From: Betaproteobacteria bacterium
Lineage (GTDB): Bacteria; Pseudomonadota; Gammaproteobacteria; Burkholderiales; SG8-41
Assembly: GCA_021730905.1 (NCBI GenBank)
Contig: JAKFYK010000004.1
Location: 62,001 to 126,000, forward strand
Direction: 5' to 3'
Length of the DNA stretch: 64,000 nt
Below the pieces are notes generated by a model that was not told where the DNA came from, ran no database searches, and saw only the letters and a list, made by a program, of their open reading frames with translations. The position numbers and the translations under genes are program-made. Below, piece by piece: positions 35,417-44,278 of the stretch (position 1 is its first letter; every line of letters starts with the position of its first letter).

Positions 35417-36406
35417 ATGGGCCAACTGTTTCGTGCCGTCGCTCTGGTATCGCTGGTCAATGTCGCACTATTGCCATTGACTTGCCTGGCGCAGGCGCAA
35501 CCTTCGGCGGCATTTCCATCGCGCGCGATCCGCATCGTGGTGCCGTTTCCGCCGGGCGGCACGTCAGACATACTTGCGCGCACCATCGGCCAGAAGCTCA
35601 CCGAGGAATGGGGGCAACCCGCGATCACCGACAATCGCCCGGGCGCAGCGGGCAATATCGCGTCCGATTTTGTGGCCAAATCCAAGGGCGACGGTTATAC
35701 GCTGTACGTTAATACCGTCGGCACGCACGCGATCAATCCCGCGATCTATGCCAAGCTTTCGTTTGATCCGTTGAAAGACTTTACTGCCATTACCAATCTC
35801 GTCAATTTACCCAGCATATTGCTGGTGCATCCGTCGGTGCCGGCGAAGAATGTGAAGGAACTTATCGCGCTGGCGAAGCGGCGGCCGGGCGACCTGCTGT
35901 ACAGTTCAGCGGGCAGCGGCGCGCAGCCGCATCTCACCGCCGAGATGTTCAAGACGATGACCGGGCTGAAGATTTTGCATGTGCCTTACAAAGGCGCGCC
36001 GCCACAGATGATCGCGCTGATCAGCGGCGAAGTCGCACTGACGTTCGCCACAGCGCCGTCTGGCGTGCCGCTGGTGAAAAACGGGCAGGCCCGCGCCATC
36101 GGCGTCACCAGTGCCAAGCGCATACCCGCTTTGCCTGACGTGGCAGCCATCAACGAGACGCTGCCCGGATATGTCGCCGTCGGCTGGAACGGCCTGATGG
36201 GCCCGGCGGCGATGCCCGCGCCGGTGCTCGAAAAAATCCATTCGACCGTGTCAAAGATCGTGCGATTACCCGATATACGCGACAAGCTCATCGGCCTGGG
36301 CGCGGAACCGGCTTTGACCACGCCGGCGGAATTTGCCGATCTGATCAAATCCGAGCTTGTGAAATGGGCAAGGGTGGTAAAGGATTCTGGCGCGAAACTC
36401 GATTAA
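35417..36406 (+). CDS. Bug-family tripartite tricarboxylate transporter receptor
   Basis: 329 residues; secretory signal (about 1-24), then SRAIRIVVPFPPGGTSDILARTIGQKL, the classic Bug/TctC opening, and VPYKGAPPQMIALISGEV in the centre. Periplasmic solute receptor for a TctA/TctB carrier; no tctA or tctB lies in the window. Probably co-transcribed with MmgE/PrpD. Ligand unknown, likely a carboxylate. Confidence 0.9.
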   Translation: MGQLFRAVALVSLVNVALLPLTCLAQAQPSAAFPSRAIRIVVPFPPGGTSDILARTIGQKLTEEWGQPAITDNRPGAAGNIASDFVAKSKGDGYTLYVNTVGTHAINPAIYAKLSFDPLKDFTAITNLVNLPSILLVHPSVPAKNVKELIALAKRRPGDLLYSSAGSGAQPHLTAEMFKTMTGLKILHVPYKGAPPQMIALISGEVALTFATAPSGVPLVKNGQARAIGVTSAKRIPALPDVAAINETLPGYVAVGWNGLMGPAAMPAPVLEKIHSTVSKIVRLPDIRDKLIGLGAEPALTTPAEFADLIKSELVKWARVVKDSGAKLD

Positions 36407-36441
36407 CAAAAATAGATTCAAATCGAATGGAATATTCTTGA

Positions 36442-37803
36442 ATGTCTGCTACACCTACCGCTGAACTTGCCGCATTTATTACCAGCCTCCAATACGAACA
36501 AATTCCTTCCGCGATACGCGAGCGGGTCAAAGACATCATTCTCGATTCCATCGCGAGCGCGCTTGCCGGCACGCACGGCGATGAGGTTAAGCAAATCCGC
36601 GGACTGGCTGCTGCACTCGGCGCGTCCAGCGAGGCCAGCATCATCGGCGGCGACAAACTGTCGCTGGCGGGCGCGACACTGCTCAACGGCTACTTGGTTA
36701 CCGCGGTTACCGTGTGCGATGTGCACCGGCCCACGCTGTATCACACCACGCCGCAGGTGGTGTCGCCCGCTTTGGCCATCGCCGAACGCGACGGCGCCAG
36801 CGGCAAGGCGCTGTTGACCGCGATAACGGCGGGTTTGGAAACCTCGGTGCGCGTGGCCAACGGAACCAACTACGCGGCGTTTCGTTCGCGCGGCTGGCAT
36901 TCGCCGGGCGTGGTCGGGCCGTTCGGCGGCGCCGCGGCGGTTGGAAAATTGCGCGGTTTCAATGCTGATTTACAGCGCAATGCGTTCGGGCTGGCCGGCA
37001 GCCAGTCGGCGGGCACCTTCGCGCACTGGGGCACGCCGACCATCAAATTTCACCAGTGCCGCGGCGCGCTGTCGGGATTGATGGCGGGCTTGCTGGCGGA
37101 ACAGGGCTTTCTCGCGTCGAAGGAAATTCTTGCACACAAGGACGGCGGCATTTACAACGCGTATTCCGATGGCGGTAATCCCGCTTCGGTGGTTGCGGAC
37201 CTCGGCAAACAATGGACGCTGGAACAGATTTCGCTGCGGCTGTGGCCGGCGGCGAGTTCCGTGCAATCGGTGATTACCGCACTGCTGGCGCTGGCCAACG
37301 CGCATGATCTCAAGCCCGCAAAAATTACGGAGGTCCGCGTCGGCCTGTCAAAGGGTGTCTACGACATGCACGGCACGCTGGCGTGGGACGATAAATTCAA
37401 AGCCCTGCTGTCGATGCCGTACATTACTTCCGTGGTGCTGCACGATCGGGCGTGCTGGCTCGATCAGTTCGAGCCTGCGCGTGTCAAGGACAGGGTCGTG
37501 GATGCGTTTGCGCGCGAGCGGGTCACCGTCCATATTGAACCCGGCATTGAAGGCACGGCTGCACTTGTGGAAATCAAAACCACCGACGGCGCTACCCACG
37601 TCGATCGGCGCAAGGTGGCCAAGGGTGACGCGGCCGATCCGTTAAGCCGCGCCGAGATTCAGGACAAGTTGCGTACGGCGGCGAAGGGTGTCATTTCGAA
37701 CGCGGCCGTTGATCGCGTCATTGCCCTGGTTGATGACCTTGAGCGTCTTGACAATGCGCGCGATCTGCTCGATGCAATACGTTCGGAACGCCGGCAGACG
37801 TAA
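36442..37803 (+). CDS. MmgE/PrpD family protein
   Basis: 453 residues. N-terminal helical domain with ILDSIASALAGTHGDE at about 30-45 and the central FGGAAAVGKLRGFNADLQRNAFGLAGSQSAGT region (about 155-186). The fold includes 2-methylcitrate dehydratase (PrpD) and related decarboxylases; with a Bug receptor beside it and no prpBC, a function in carboxylate breakdown other than methylcitrate is more likely. Confidence 0.87.
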   Translation: MSATPTAELAAFITSLQYEQIPSAIRERVKDIILDSIASALAGTHGDEVKQIRGLAAALGASSEASIIGGDKLSLAGATLLNGYLVTAVTVCDVHRPTLYHTTPQVVSPALAIAERDGASGKALLTAITAGLETSVRVANGTNYAAFRSRGWHSPGVVGPFGGAAAVGKLRGFNADLQRNAFGLAGSQSAGTFAHWGTPTIKFHQCRGALSGLMAGLLAEQGFLASKEILAHKDGGIYNAYSDGGNPASVVADLGKQWTLEQISLRLWPAASSVQSVITALLALANAHDLKPAKITEVRVGLSKGVYDMHGTLAWDDKFKALLSMPYITSVVLHDRACWLDQFEPARVKDRVVDAFARERVTVHIEPGIEGTAALVEIKTTDGATHVDRRKVAKGDAADPLSRAEIQDKLRTAAKGVISNAAVDRVIALVDDLERLDNARDLLDAIRSERRQT

Positions 37804-37809
37804 GCGGGA

Positions 37810-38109
37810 TCAGCGCCGGGTCGCCAGCAAGCCGATCACCACACCGACAAGCGTGGCTGCCCCAATGGCCTGCCACGGATGCGCATGGGCGTACTGGTCA
37901 ATTGCCGTTGCGGCAGGTTTGACTTTGTCGATAACCGCAGTCTCTATACGCACGATGTGTGGTTTGACGTCGTTGACGGTCTGTTGCATGCGGCGGCGCA
38001 GTTCGACCACTTTGTCACCTGTTTCCGCAGCCGTGGCTTTGACCAGTTCTTCCGCGTCGTGCACCAGAACTTTGAGATCTGTTGCGAGTTTTTCGCTTTG
38101 CGCACTCAT
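37810..38109 (-). CDS. DUF883 (ElaB/YqjD-type) membrane-anchored protein
   Basis: 99 residues: a charged amphipathic helical region followed by one C-terminal membrane helix (HPWQAIGAATLVGVVIGLLATRR). ElaB/YqjD proteins associate with ribosomes or the inner membrane in stationary phase. Lies downstream of a USP gene in the same direction, with AAGGACAT before the ATG. Confidence 0.9.
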   Translation of the reverse strand: MSAQSEKLATDLKVLVHDAEELVKATAAETGDKVVELRRRMQQTVNDVKPHIVRIETAVIDKVKPAATAIDQYAHAHPWQAIGAATLVGVVIGLLATRR

Positions 38110-38137
38110 GTTATGTCCTTTTGAAATGATGTGATGT

Positions 38138-38581
38138 TTAGCGGTGTACCAGCACGGGTATTCGCGATTGGGATAGCACTTTGCTGGTCTGGCTGCCGAG
38201 CAGCAGCTTGCTTAGTCCGCTGCGTCCGTGGGACCCCATGAAAATCAAGTCGCATTTGTACTTGCGCGCGGCTTTGACGATGGCGTCAGCGGGCGAATCG
38301 CTCATCACGTAGTACCCGGCACAAGCTACCCGGTTTTCAGTGGCGGCTTTCCGCACGGCATCCAGATGGCGCTGCGCGGTTTTTTTTGCTTGTGCCAGGT
38401 GCTGTTGCGGCGAAATCATATCGGGCGGTACGTAATCGGCGTAGACCTCGATATGGTAAGTCGGTGCCACGTAAAAACCGGTAATTCTCGCGCCGAGTTT
38501 ACGTGCCAGTTTCGCGGCGTCGCGCAGGGTCCTGCGCGACAGCGCGGAGCCATCCGTTGGAACCAATATGTTCTTGTACAT
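38138..38581 (-). CDS. Universal stress protein (UspA family)
   Basis: 147 residues. MYKNILVPTDGSALSRRTL at the start; GSHGRSGLSKLLLGSQTSKVLSQSRIPVLVHR at the end matches the ATP-binding motif. Divergent from Hsp20 across an FNR box; precedes DUF883 by 28 bases. Confidence 0.93.
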   Translation of the reverse strand: MYKNILVPTDGSALSRRTLRDAAKLARKLGARITGFYVAPTYHIEVYADYVPPDMISPQQHLAQAKKTAQRHLDAVRKAATENRVACAGYYVMSDSPADAIVKAARKYKCDLIFMGSHGRSGLSKLLLGSQTSKVLSQSRIPVLVHR

Positions 38582-38654
38582 CGCATGCTCCTTCAGGTTT
38601 AAAAGCGTAACTTAACCGCTTTTGCGAACTATAGCCGCCGTCCCGGTGGGGGGA

Positions 38655-38668
38655 TTGATCCATATCAA
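38655..38668. promoter_or_regulatory. FNR box between USP and Hsp20 genes
   Basis: TTGATCCATATCAA, perfect half sites, 73 bases from the USP start and 72 from the Hsp20 start, so it could serve both divergent units. Confidence 0.85.
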
Positions 38669-38740
38669 GGGTTCTTCCACAGGCGGGTTCATCATGATAA
38701 GGCATTACTGTTGATTGCAAATTACTGAAAGGAGTATCCC

Positions 38741-39160
38741 ATGAAGAACCCCATTTCCCGCCATAACCCTTTTGATGATCCGTTCTCGGGAATGTTCCTG
38801 CAGCCTGTGCGGTTTGGCATGGACGCGTTGCCTGATCTGCAGATCAAACTTGACGTCACGGAATCGGCGGACGCCTACCAGATTGCAGCCGACATGCCGG
38901 GCGTCAAAAAAGAGGATATCAAAGTGTCGGTGGACGGGAACATGGTGCGCATCAGCGCGGAAGCCAGGAAAGAAAGCGAGGAAAAGAAAGGCGACCAGGT
39001 GTTGCGCAGTGAACGCTACTACGGCTTGCTGGAACGCTCTTTTTCCGTGGACAGCGACATCGACGAGGGCAAGGTGGACGCCAAATACGCCGATGGCGTG
39101 CTGAAGCTCAAGCTGCCGAAGAAAGCAGCGGGCGCGGCACGGCGTATTGCGGTGAATTGA
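38741..39160 (+). CDS. Hsp20/alpha-crystallin small heat-shock protein
   Basis: 139 residues. The alpha-crystallin domain runs about 38-130 with DMPGVKKEDIKVSVDGNMVRI and YADGVLKLKLPKK; it lacks the longer tail of IbpA. AAAGGAG precedes the ATG. ATP-independent holdase; expression may be linked to the FNR box upstream. Confidence 0.93.
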   Translation: MKNPISRHNPFDDPFSGMFLQPVRFGMDALPDLQIKLDVTESADAYQIAADMPGVKKEDIKVSVDGNMVRISAEARKESEEKKGDQVLRSERYYGLLERSFSVDSDIDEGKVDAKYADGVLKLKLPKKAAGAARRIAVN

Positions 39161-39169
39161 AGGAGATGC

Positions 39170-39451
39170 ATGATGGCCATGCGCTATTTGCGGCGTCCGC
39201 CGAAACCCAAACCTTCCTCACGCAAGCCGGGTGCGCTACAGGCCGGGCGCGCGGCGGCTGCACAGGATCTCGTTGGTCCAGTTGCACAGCCGATGATTGA
39301 AGTAGCACCCGACGAACGCGAGAAGCTGGCGCAAGCGCTGGCGTATTTTTGCGTGGCGTGCGGGCGCGAACATGCATCCAGCAGCGTTCGTTGCAATGAT
39401 GTTGCCTGCGCGGAGGCGGAGATCATCGCAGTGATCAGCCGCGCGCAATGA
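39170..39451 (+). CDS. Small protein with Cys-pair region, function unknown
   Basis: 93 residues from ATGATG after AAGGAG. Basic N-terminus (RYLRRPPKPKPSSRKPGALQ) and a C-terminal part with four Cys (YFCVACGREHASSSVRCNDVACAEAE) in a zinc-ribbon-like arrangement. Lies 10 bases after hsp20, and its stop overlaps the cytochrome c start (ATGA), so the three form an operon. No family recognised. Confidence 0.65.
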   Translation: MMAMRYLRRPPKPKPSSRKPGALQAGRAAAAQDLVGPVAQPMIEVAPDEREKLAQALAYFCVACGREHASSSVRCNDVACAEAEIIAVISRAQ

Positions 39452-39738
39452 AGACCGCCTGCTTTTGGCGCATGGCGATGTGCGGCTTCATGCTCGCATC
39501 TTCGTCGGTTTTTGCGCAAACGCCCGACCCGGCGCGTGGCCGGGCACTCTACGAAAACCATTGCCTGGTTTGCCACACCAGCCAGGTTCACTCACGCGTC
39601 AACCGGATTGCGATTTCCCGTCTGGAGCTGCGCGAAATCGTGGAGAAGTGGCAGGTGCAGCAGAAACTGGTGTGGAGCGCTCAGGACGTAGAGGACGTGG
39701 TGGAGTTTTTGAATCTCACGCGCTACCAGTTTCCTTGA
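39448..39738 (+). CDS. Small monohaem cytochrome c, exported
   Basis: 96 residues. Signal peptide about 1-23 (ASSSVFAQ cleavage region), then RGRALYENHCLVCHTSQVHSR with the CxxCH haem site (C39, C42, H43). A Met axial ligand is not obvious, so a bis-His or other ligation is possible. Reminiscent of truncated class I cytochromes or green-haem-like subunits. Its partner is unknown. Confidence 0.82.
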   Translation: MKTACFWRMAMCGFMLASSSVFAQTPDPARGRALYENHCLVCHTSQVHSRVNRIAISRLELREIVEKWQVQQKLVWSAQDVEDVVEFLNLTRYQFP

Positions 39739-39764
39739 GATTTCCAGCAGCCAGTGAATTGCAG

Positions 39765-39790
39765 AAATATCATTTAAAAACAAATAGTTA
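39765..39790 (+). repeat. 26-bp A/T-rich dispersed element, copy 6
   Basis: AAATATC, ATTTAAAAA, CAAATAGTTA. It lies in the 66-base gap between the convergent cytochrome c and SAF-domain dehydrogenase genes, with A/T-rich sequence continuing to 39805. Confidence 0.8.
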
Positions 39791-39804
39791 TATAATTTTA
39801 CAAT

Positions 39805-41145
39805 CTAGGCCTTACGAAACGCAGCCTCCATCTCGCGGCGCACGCCTACCGCTTCGTTGTCGGGCACAGCGATATCGTTCCACGTCACGGTCTGACCTTT
39901 GGTCACCTGGCGGGTGATTTTCACGCCGTGCGCAAGTCCGATCGGCAGTCCTTCGCAGGCGAGCGAATCGGCGGCGGGCATCAGGCGGCCATGCACCGTA
40001 TAGCCGCCTTCGCCATCGAGCGATTCCCCCTCGCGCAGATCGCGCTTGGCGACAGCCACGGCATCGCCGCGAAACCCGGTTGCGGCACCCGTGGCTTCTC
40101 CGCGCAACCCTGCCGAGGCGACGCTGATGCCGAGTTCAAGCCCGATCAGATGATAGGGTTTGTACATTGCGGCATAGTTGCCGCTGTCGTCGGTGTGCAA
40201 ACCGTATTCCCCGAAACAGCGACGCACATAGTCGCTGTCGGCGGCAAACGTCACATACACGCCCCAGCGCAAATCGCGAAACACCGGCCGCCCGTCGCGT
40301 TCGAGGCTGGAAATGACTTCGACCTGGCCGCGATGATGTAGATGGCCGCCTTCGGCGCGCGGGCGCATTACGCGCGGCAGATCGTCTACGCCGCACGGTG
40401 GAAATGCAAGGCCCTGCGGCGCGGGCGTGAGTCCCGTGGCGTTGGCGACCGCTGCCATTTCAATCGCGGATTTGGTGCCGTCGAGAAAGGAGTTGAACAT
40501 CTGCGCGTTGAAATCGCCGCCGGCCACCTGCTCCGCCGTAAATCCGTAGTGGCCCCACACCGTGTCGGGCGTGGCTTCGTGATACACCGGCAGATATTTG
40601 GTGCCCTTGCCTGCGGCGATTACTTCAAAGCCCGCGGCACGCGCCCAATCGACCATTTCGCAGATCAGCGCCGGCTGATCTCCATACGCGAGCGAGTAGA
40701 CGATACCGGCTTCCTGCGCGCGGCGTGCGAGCAGCGGACCCGCCAGCGCGTCGGCTTCGACGTTGACCATCACGATGTGTTTGCCATGCCTGCAGCAGGC
40801 GAGCGCGTGACGAATACCGGCGGCGGGGCTGCCGGTGGCGTCGATGACGATTTCAATGGCATCGCTTGCGATTGCCGTTTGCGCATCATCGGTAATGAAT
40901 GTTGCGCCTTGCTTGCGCGCATCCTCCAGCGACTTGGCTGCGTATTGTTCGATAGGCCAGCCCACACGCGCGAGACTTTCTCTGGCGTGTTGTGGCGAAA
41001 GGTCAGCAACCGCGACGAGATGCAGCCCCGGCGTGCGCCGCACTTGCGACAGAAACATCGAGCCGAATTTACCGGCGCCGATCAGCAGCACGCGCAGCGG
41101 CTTTTGTTCGGCGGCGCGTTGTGCGAGGCGTTTGTGCAGATTCAC
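39805..41145 (-). CDS. NAD(P)-binding homoserine-dehydrogenase-like protein with SAF domain
   Basis: About 446 residues. Rossmann start LRVLLIGAGKFGSMFLSQV; SAF domain at the C-terminus (LAHGVKITRQVTKGQTVTWNDIAVPDNE). Such proteins are often labelled FlgA-like; known relatives act in sugar-acid oxidation pathways. The start at 41145 is GTG; a TTG at 41202 is possible. The substrate is unknown. Confidence 0.82.
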   Translation of the reverse strand: MNLHKRLAQRAAEQKPLRVLLIGAGKFGSMFLSQVRRTPGLHLVAVADLSPQHARESLARVGWPIEQYAAKSLEDARKQGATFITDDAQTAIASDAIEIVIDATGSPAAGIRHALACCRHGKHIVMVNVEADALAGPLLARRAQEAGIVYSLAYGDQPALICEMVDWARAAGFEVIAAGKGTKYLPVYHEATPDTVWGHYGFTAEQVAGGDFNAQMFNSFLDGTKSAIEMAAVANATGLTPAPQGLAFPPCGVDDLPRVMRPRAEGGHLHHRGQVEVISSLERDGRPVFRDLRWGVYVTFAADSDYVRRCFGEYGLHTDDSGNYAAMYKPYHLIGLELGISVASAGLRGEATGAATGFRGDAVAVAKRDLREGESLDGEGGYTVHGRLMPAADSLACEGLPIGLAHGVKITRQVTKGQTVTWNDIAVPDNEAVGVRREMEAAFRKA

Positions 41146-41427
41146 GTTGTTTGGAGGGTGTGATGAAGGCTGTAACGCTATCACACCTTGCGCACTTGGC
41201 AATAAGAGCCAGCGGCCTTGCGGCTATCGGCGTTCCACTCGCTGGCAGGCAGATCAGGTGGGCTTGCGTTTGTTATGCATTGGCAACCTTCACCCTCCGT
41301 ACCACGCTGTGCACCCGGTTTGCCTTGAACGCCCTTGTGTTGGTGTTCACCGTGCATGGCCTGCTCTTACGATCCCAGCGAATTGACCGCTTTGCCGCGG
41401 GGGCATCAGCGTCGCCCGGAACAAACT
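41146..41427. other. Intergenic stretch, no firm gene
   Basis: About 280 bases between the SAF-domain gene and the methyltransferase, on the minus strand side of both. A 58-codon minus-strand frame (41181-41357) encodes a peptide opening MHGEHQHKG that could be a small metal-binding peptide, but it has no ribosome site that I can defend. Otherwise nothing recognised. Confidence 0.3.
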
Positions 41428-42093
41428 TTAATCTGGCCGGAAGACGAGGAAATACTGATTGGGTAAAAAGGCGTGTTCTTCGGCCAGCCGGTAGCCGGCG
41501 CGCTGCAGTTCCGCCTTGGCCTGCTCCGGCGCGATGCGCGCCGCCTTGGGCGGACCTTCGGGGGAATCCATGCGAAAGTCGATGATGGCGAGACGTCCGC
41601 CCGGCTTTAGCGAGTTCTGCAACTGAAGAAAGTAGCGTTCGCGGTTCTCGACGTGGTGGTAGACATCGACCAGAATGATAAGGTCTGCTTTTTCTGGCAG
41701 TTGCGGGTCGCTCGCTTTTGCCCGCACCGCCGTGATGTTTTTCAGTCCTTCGCGTTTCGCGCGTTCGGCAAGGTACTTCACCATATCAGGCTCGGTGTCG
41801 AGACCGTAGACGCGGCCGTTAGGCACCATATTGGCAAAGCGCGCCGAAAAATAACCGGTGCCCGAGCCGATGTCGGCGATGATCGCGTCCGGTTTCAGTT
41901 TCAATGCCTGGATGACTTCATGCGGTTTCTGCCAGGCATCGCGCTTCGGGTCGTCGAAAATCTGTGCCCATTTTTGTGCATCGCCGAAGCTGTGATGATG
42001 GGTATGCGGCGATTGCGCGGACGCCGGTGACGCCGGTAACAATACGTAAGCCAGCACAAGCAGCATGACGCGGGAGACTCTGCATGATTTCAT
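41428..42093 (-). CDS. Exported SAM-dependent methyltransferase
   Basis: 221 residues from MKSCRVSRVMLLVLAYVLL; a signal peptide ends near ASPASAQ. The SAM motif IIADIGSGTGYFSARFA lies at about 69-85. A His-rich stretch (SPHTHHHSFGDAQ) follows the signal. Periplasmic methyltransferase-fold proteins of this sort occur beside metal-resistance genes in proteobacteria; whether they methylate anything is not known. Confidence 0.82.
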   Translation of the reverse strand: MKSCRVSRVMLLVLAYVLLPASPASAQSPHTHHHSFGDAQKWAQIFDDPKRDAWQKPHEVIQALKLKPDAIIADIGSGTGYFSARFANMVPNGRVYGLDTEPDMVKYLAERAKREGLKNITAVRAKASDPQLPEKADLIILVDVYHHVENRERYFLQLQNSLKPGGRLAIIDFRMDSPEGPPKAARIAPEQAKAELQRAGYRLAEEHAFLPNQYFLVFRPD

Positions 42094-42167
42094 GGTGACA
42101 TCTTCGGTTTCGTGTAGGGACTTCAGCATTTTGTGAGCTTCCCGGACTTGGGTCCTGTGATATCGGG

Positions 42168-42851
42168 TTAGTGCGTGTGGTCCGCTGCGGCAGGCTTTGT
42201 ATCTCCCGGTTTACGAGCCACACCCGTACCGACTCGTGGACTGCCGTGACCCATCGTCATGCGCGACATCATGCCACGGTGAAACGCCGTTGGGCCTTCC
42301 TGCACCAGTTCGGTGACCTCACCGGCATGTGCCTGCAAAGCCGCCACGACTTTGGCGTCGGTGGAGGTGCGGGTGACGATGGCGCCCTTGTCAGTCATCT
42401 CGACTACGGATTTGATATTTTTCGCATTGTCGAAAATCACCGGCAGCGTGGTGCTGAATAGGTTGAACTCGCGCCCGTCCTTGAGCCGGCCCGACATGCT
42501 GGCGACATGTGCCTTGATGTCCTGCGCCACCTTGAGGTCATCGGATTCCGTGATGGTCTTGATGCCGTCAGGCAGCTTGGTCACGGTACGCTTGATCCTG
42601 GTGTTGTTGTGCACGAGGCCCATCACCAGCCCCATGTCGGTGGCGGAGTTGGCGTCCTGCTTGGTCAGCATCATGGTGGGGCCGCCCATTGGGCTGTGAC
42701 CGCCGGCGCCGGGGCTGTGTCCCATACCTTGGCCCATCATCGGGCCGTGTCCGGCAGTGCCGGGCCCGCTGCTGGCAGGCTGGGCGAACACCGCGGCTGC
42801 GAAAACCAACGCTGCAGCGACTGAGATTGCAATCTGGCTGGTGTATTGCAT
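42168..42851 (-). CDS. Secreted Met/His-rich protein, function unknown
   Basis: 227 residues from MQYTSQIAISVAAALVFAA with GAGGAG upstream. Signal peptide to about 23; then a Gly/Met/His-rich linker (GHGPMMGQGMGHSPG) that resembles copper-binding sequences, a globular middle with no recognised fold, and a His tail. Precedes the methyltransferase gene and follows the CpxP/Spy-like gene in one direction. Likely periplasmic copper handling by context. Confidence 0.7.
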   Translation of the reverse strand: MQYTSQIAISVAAALVFAAAVFAQPASSGPGTAGHGPMMGQGMGHSPGAGGHSPMGGPTMMLTKQDANSATDMGLVMGLVHNNTRIKRTVTKLPDGIKTITESDDLKVAQDIKAHVASMSGRLKDGREFNLFSTTLPVIFDNAKNIKSVVEMTDKGAIVTRTSTDAKVVAALQAHAGEVTELVQEGPTAFHRGMMSRMTMGHGSPRVGTGVARKPGDTKPAAADHTH

Positions 42852-42917
42852 GTTGTTTCTCCTCAATGCAGGGAATACGGGAGAGACGGACGACGCTGCC
42901 GCCTCTCCCGATGCGGC

Positions 42918-43343
42918 TTAGTGTGCGTGCTCGGTCGTCGTCGTCGGCGTGGTTGCCGCGGCGGGGCCGGCGCCATGGTGTCCGCGGGGGCCGCGGTGCT
43001 CAGGCAGGGTGATTCCCTTGTCCTTGGCGCGTTTTTCCATCTCGGTGCGGGTTGCTGTCGCGATCTGCTGGCGTTCTTCCGGCGTCTTGGCGGAGCGCAT
43101 TTTTTCCTGCAGCGCCGTGCGTTCTTCGGGTGTCATCAATTGCTGGGCAGCCTGCGGTCCCGCACCGCCGTGCTTCATCGAGCCGTGGCCCATGCTGCCC
43201 TTTGAGAACTGGTGCGTGCCACCTTGCATGCCGGAGCCCATGCCTGCGCCCATTTGCCCGGGATGCGCCGATACCGCGAGTGCTGCGATGCCGAGGCTGA
43301 CTGTAGCGCCAATGCCGACGATCAATTTGTGAGTGCGTTTCAT
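42918..43343 (-). CDS. Periplasmic Spy/CpxP-like Met/His-rich protein
   Basis: 141 residues with a signal peptide (about 1-27), a Met/Gly/His-rich segment and a charged helical region LMTPEERTALQEKMRSAKTPEERQQI like the LTxxQ repeats of the Spy/CpxP family. Together with the two following minus-strand genes it forms a likely metal-stress unit. Divergent from the OmpR-type regulator. Confidence 0.75.
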   Translation of the reverse strand: MKRTHKLIVGIGATVSLGIAALAVSAHPGQMGAGMGSGMQGGTHQFSKGSMGHGSMKHGGAGPQAAQQLMTPEERTALQEKMRSAKTPEERQQIATATRTEMEKRAKDKGITLPEHRGPRGHHGAGPAAATTPTTTTEHAH

Positions 43344-43552
43344 AAAGTAATCCTTTCAAGATAGTTGGGTTGGGTTCCCGTAGTCACCGTCATCTGAGGA
43401 TGAGCCGCGGTTGAAATGATTAACGCATTAATACGCAAATAAAGTGTTGCAGAAAACCCCTGTTTGGTATCACAGCCTTGCAGTGGGCGGTGTTGATACA
43501 TTGCGTTACAATTTCCCTGCCGCAGGCCGTTCCGGCCCGCTATAAAGCAACC

Positions 43553-44278
43553 ATGGATGCACCGGATCACATACTCGTAGTGGATGATGATCGAGAGCTT
43601 CGCGGCTTGCTTGCGGAATATCTGCAGAAGCAGGGGTACCGAGTGACCGCGGTTGCCGATGGCAAAGCCATGCGCGCAGCCATCAGCGTGTCGCATCCCG
43701 ATGTCATCGTGCTCGACGTGATGTTGCCCGGCGAGGACGGACTCTCGCTGTGCCGCGATCTGCGGGCGCGCTCCGAAATCCCGATCATCATGCTGACTGC
43801 GCGCAGCGAGGAAACCGATCGTATCGTCGGGCTGGAACTGGGCGCTGACGATTATGTGCCCAAGCCTTTCAGTCCGCGTGAATTGGTGGCGCGCATCAAG
43901 AGCGTGCTGCGCCGCGCGCGGTCGTTGCCGGATAACCTCAAGCCGGAGCGGGCGCGCGGATTTCGCTTCGCCGGCTGGACGCTGGATACCGTCACGCGCA
44001 ACCTGACTTCGCCGGATGGTGTGGTCGTGGCATTGAGCGGCACCGAGTTCCGGCTGCTGCGGATTTTTCTGGATCATCCCAACAGCGTGCTGACGCGCGA
44101 CCAGTTGGTTGACCTGATGCTGGCACGCGATGCTGGACCGTACGATCGCGCGGTTGACGTGCAGGTGAGCCGGCTGCGCCAGCGTCTCGGCGAGGGTGCG
44201 CGCGAACCGGCCATTATCAAGACGGTTCGCGGTCACGGCTACGTGCTTGCCGCGCACGTCGAGCTGGTTAATCCATGA
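43553..44278 (+). CDS. OmpR/PhoB-family response regulator
   Basis: 241 residues from MDAPDHILVVDDDREL. Receiver with D55 (VLDVMLPGEDG), Lys in YVPKPFSPREL, then a winged-helix domain (about 140-235) ending VKTVRGHGYVLA, with FRLLRIFLDHPN and VDVQVSRLRQRL. Partner of the kinase at 44275 by ATGA overlap. Adjacent to copper genes on both sides, so a copper/envelope stress role is probable. Confidence 0.93.
   Translation: MDAPDHILVVDDDRELRGLLAEYLQKQGYRVTAVADGKAMRAAISVSHPDVIVLDVMLPGEDGLSLCRDLRARSEIPIIMLTARSEETDRIVGLELGADDYVPKPFSPRELVARIKSVLRRARSLPDNLKPERARGFRFAGWTLDTVTRNLTSPDGVVVALSGTEFRLLRIFLDHPNSVLTRDQLVDLMLARDAGPYDRAVDVQVSRLRQRLGEGAREPAIIKTVRGHGYVLAAHVELVNP

Noticed and set aside
36407..36441. 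Further A/T-rich candidate copy of the 26-bp element
   Set aside because: CAAATCGAAT shares only the CAAAT start of the ten-base box, and the flanking blocks do not match; kept out of the family. The same applies to weak matches at 22925-22950 and 56825-56850.
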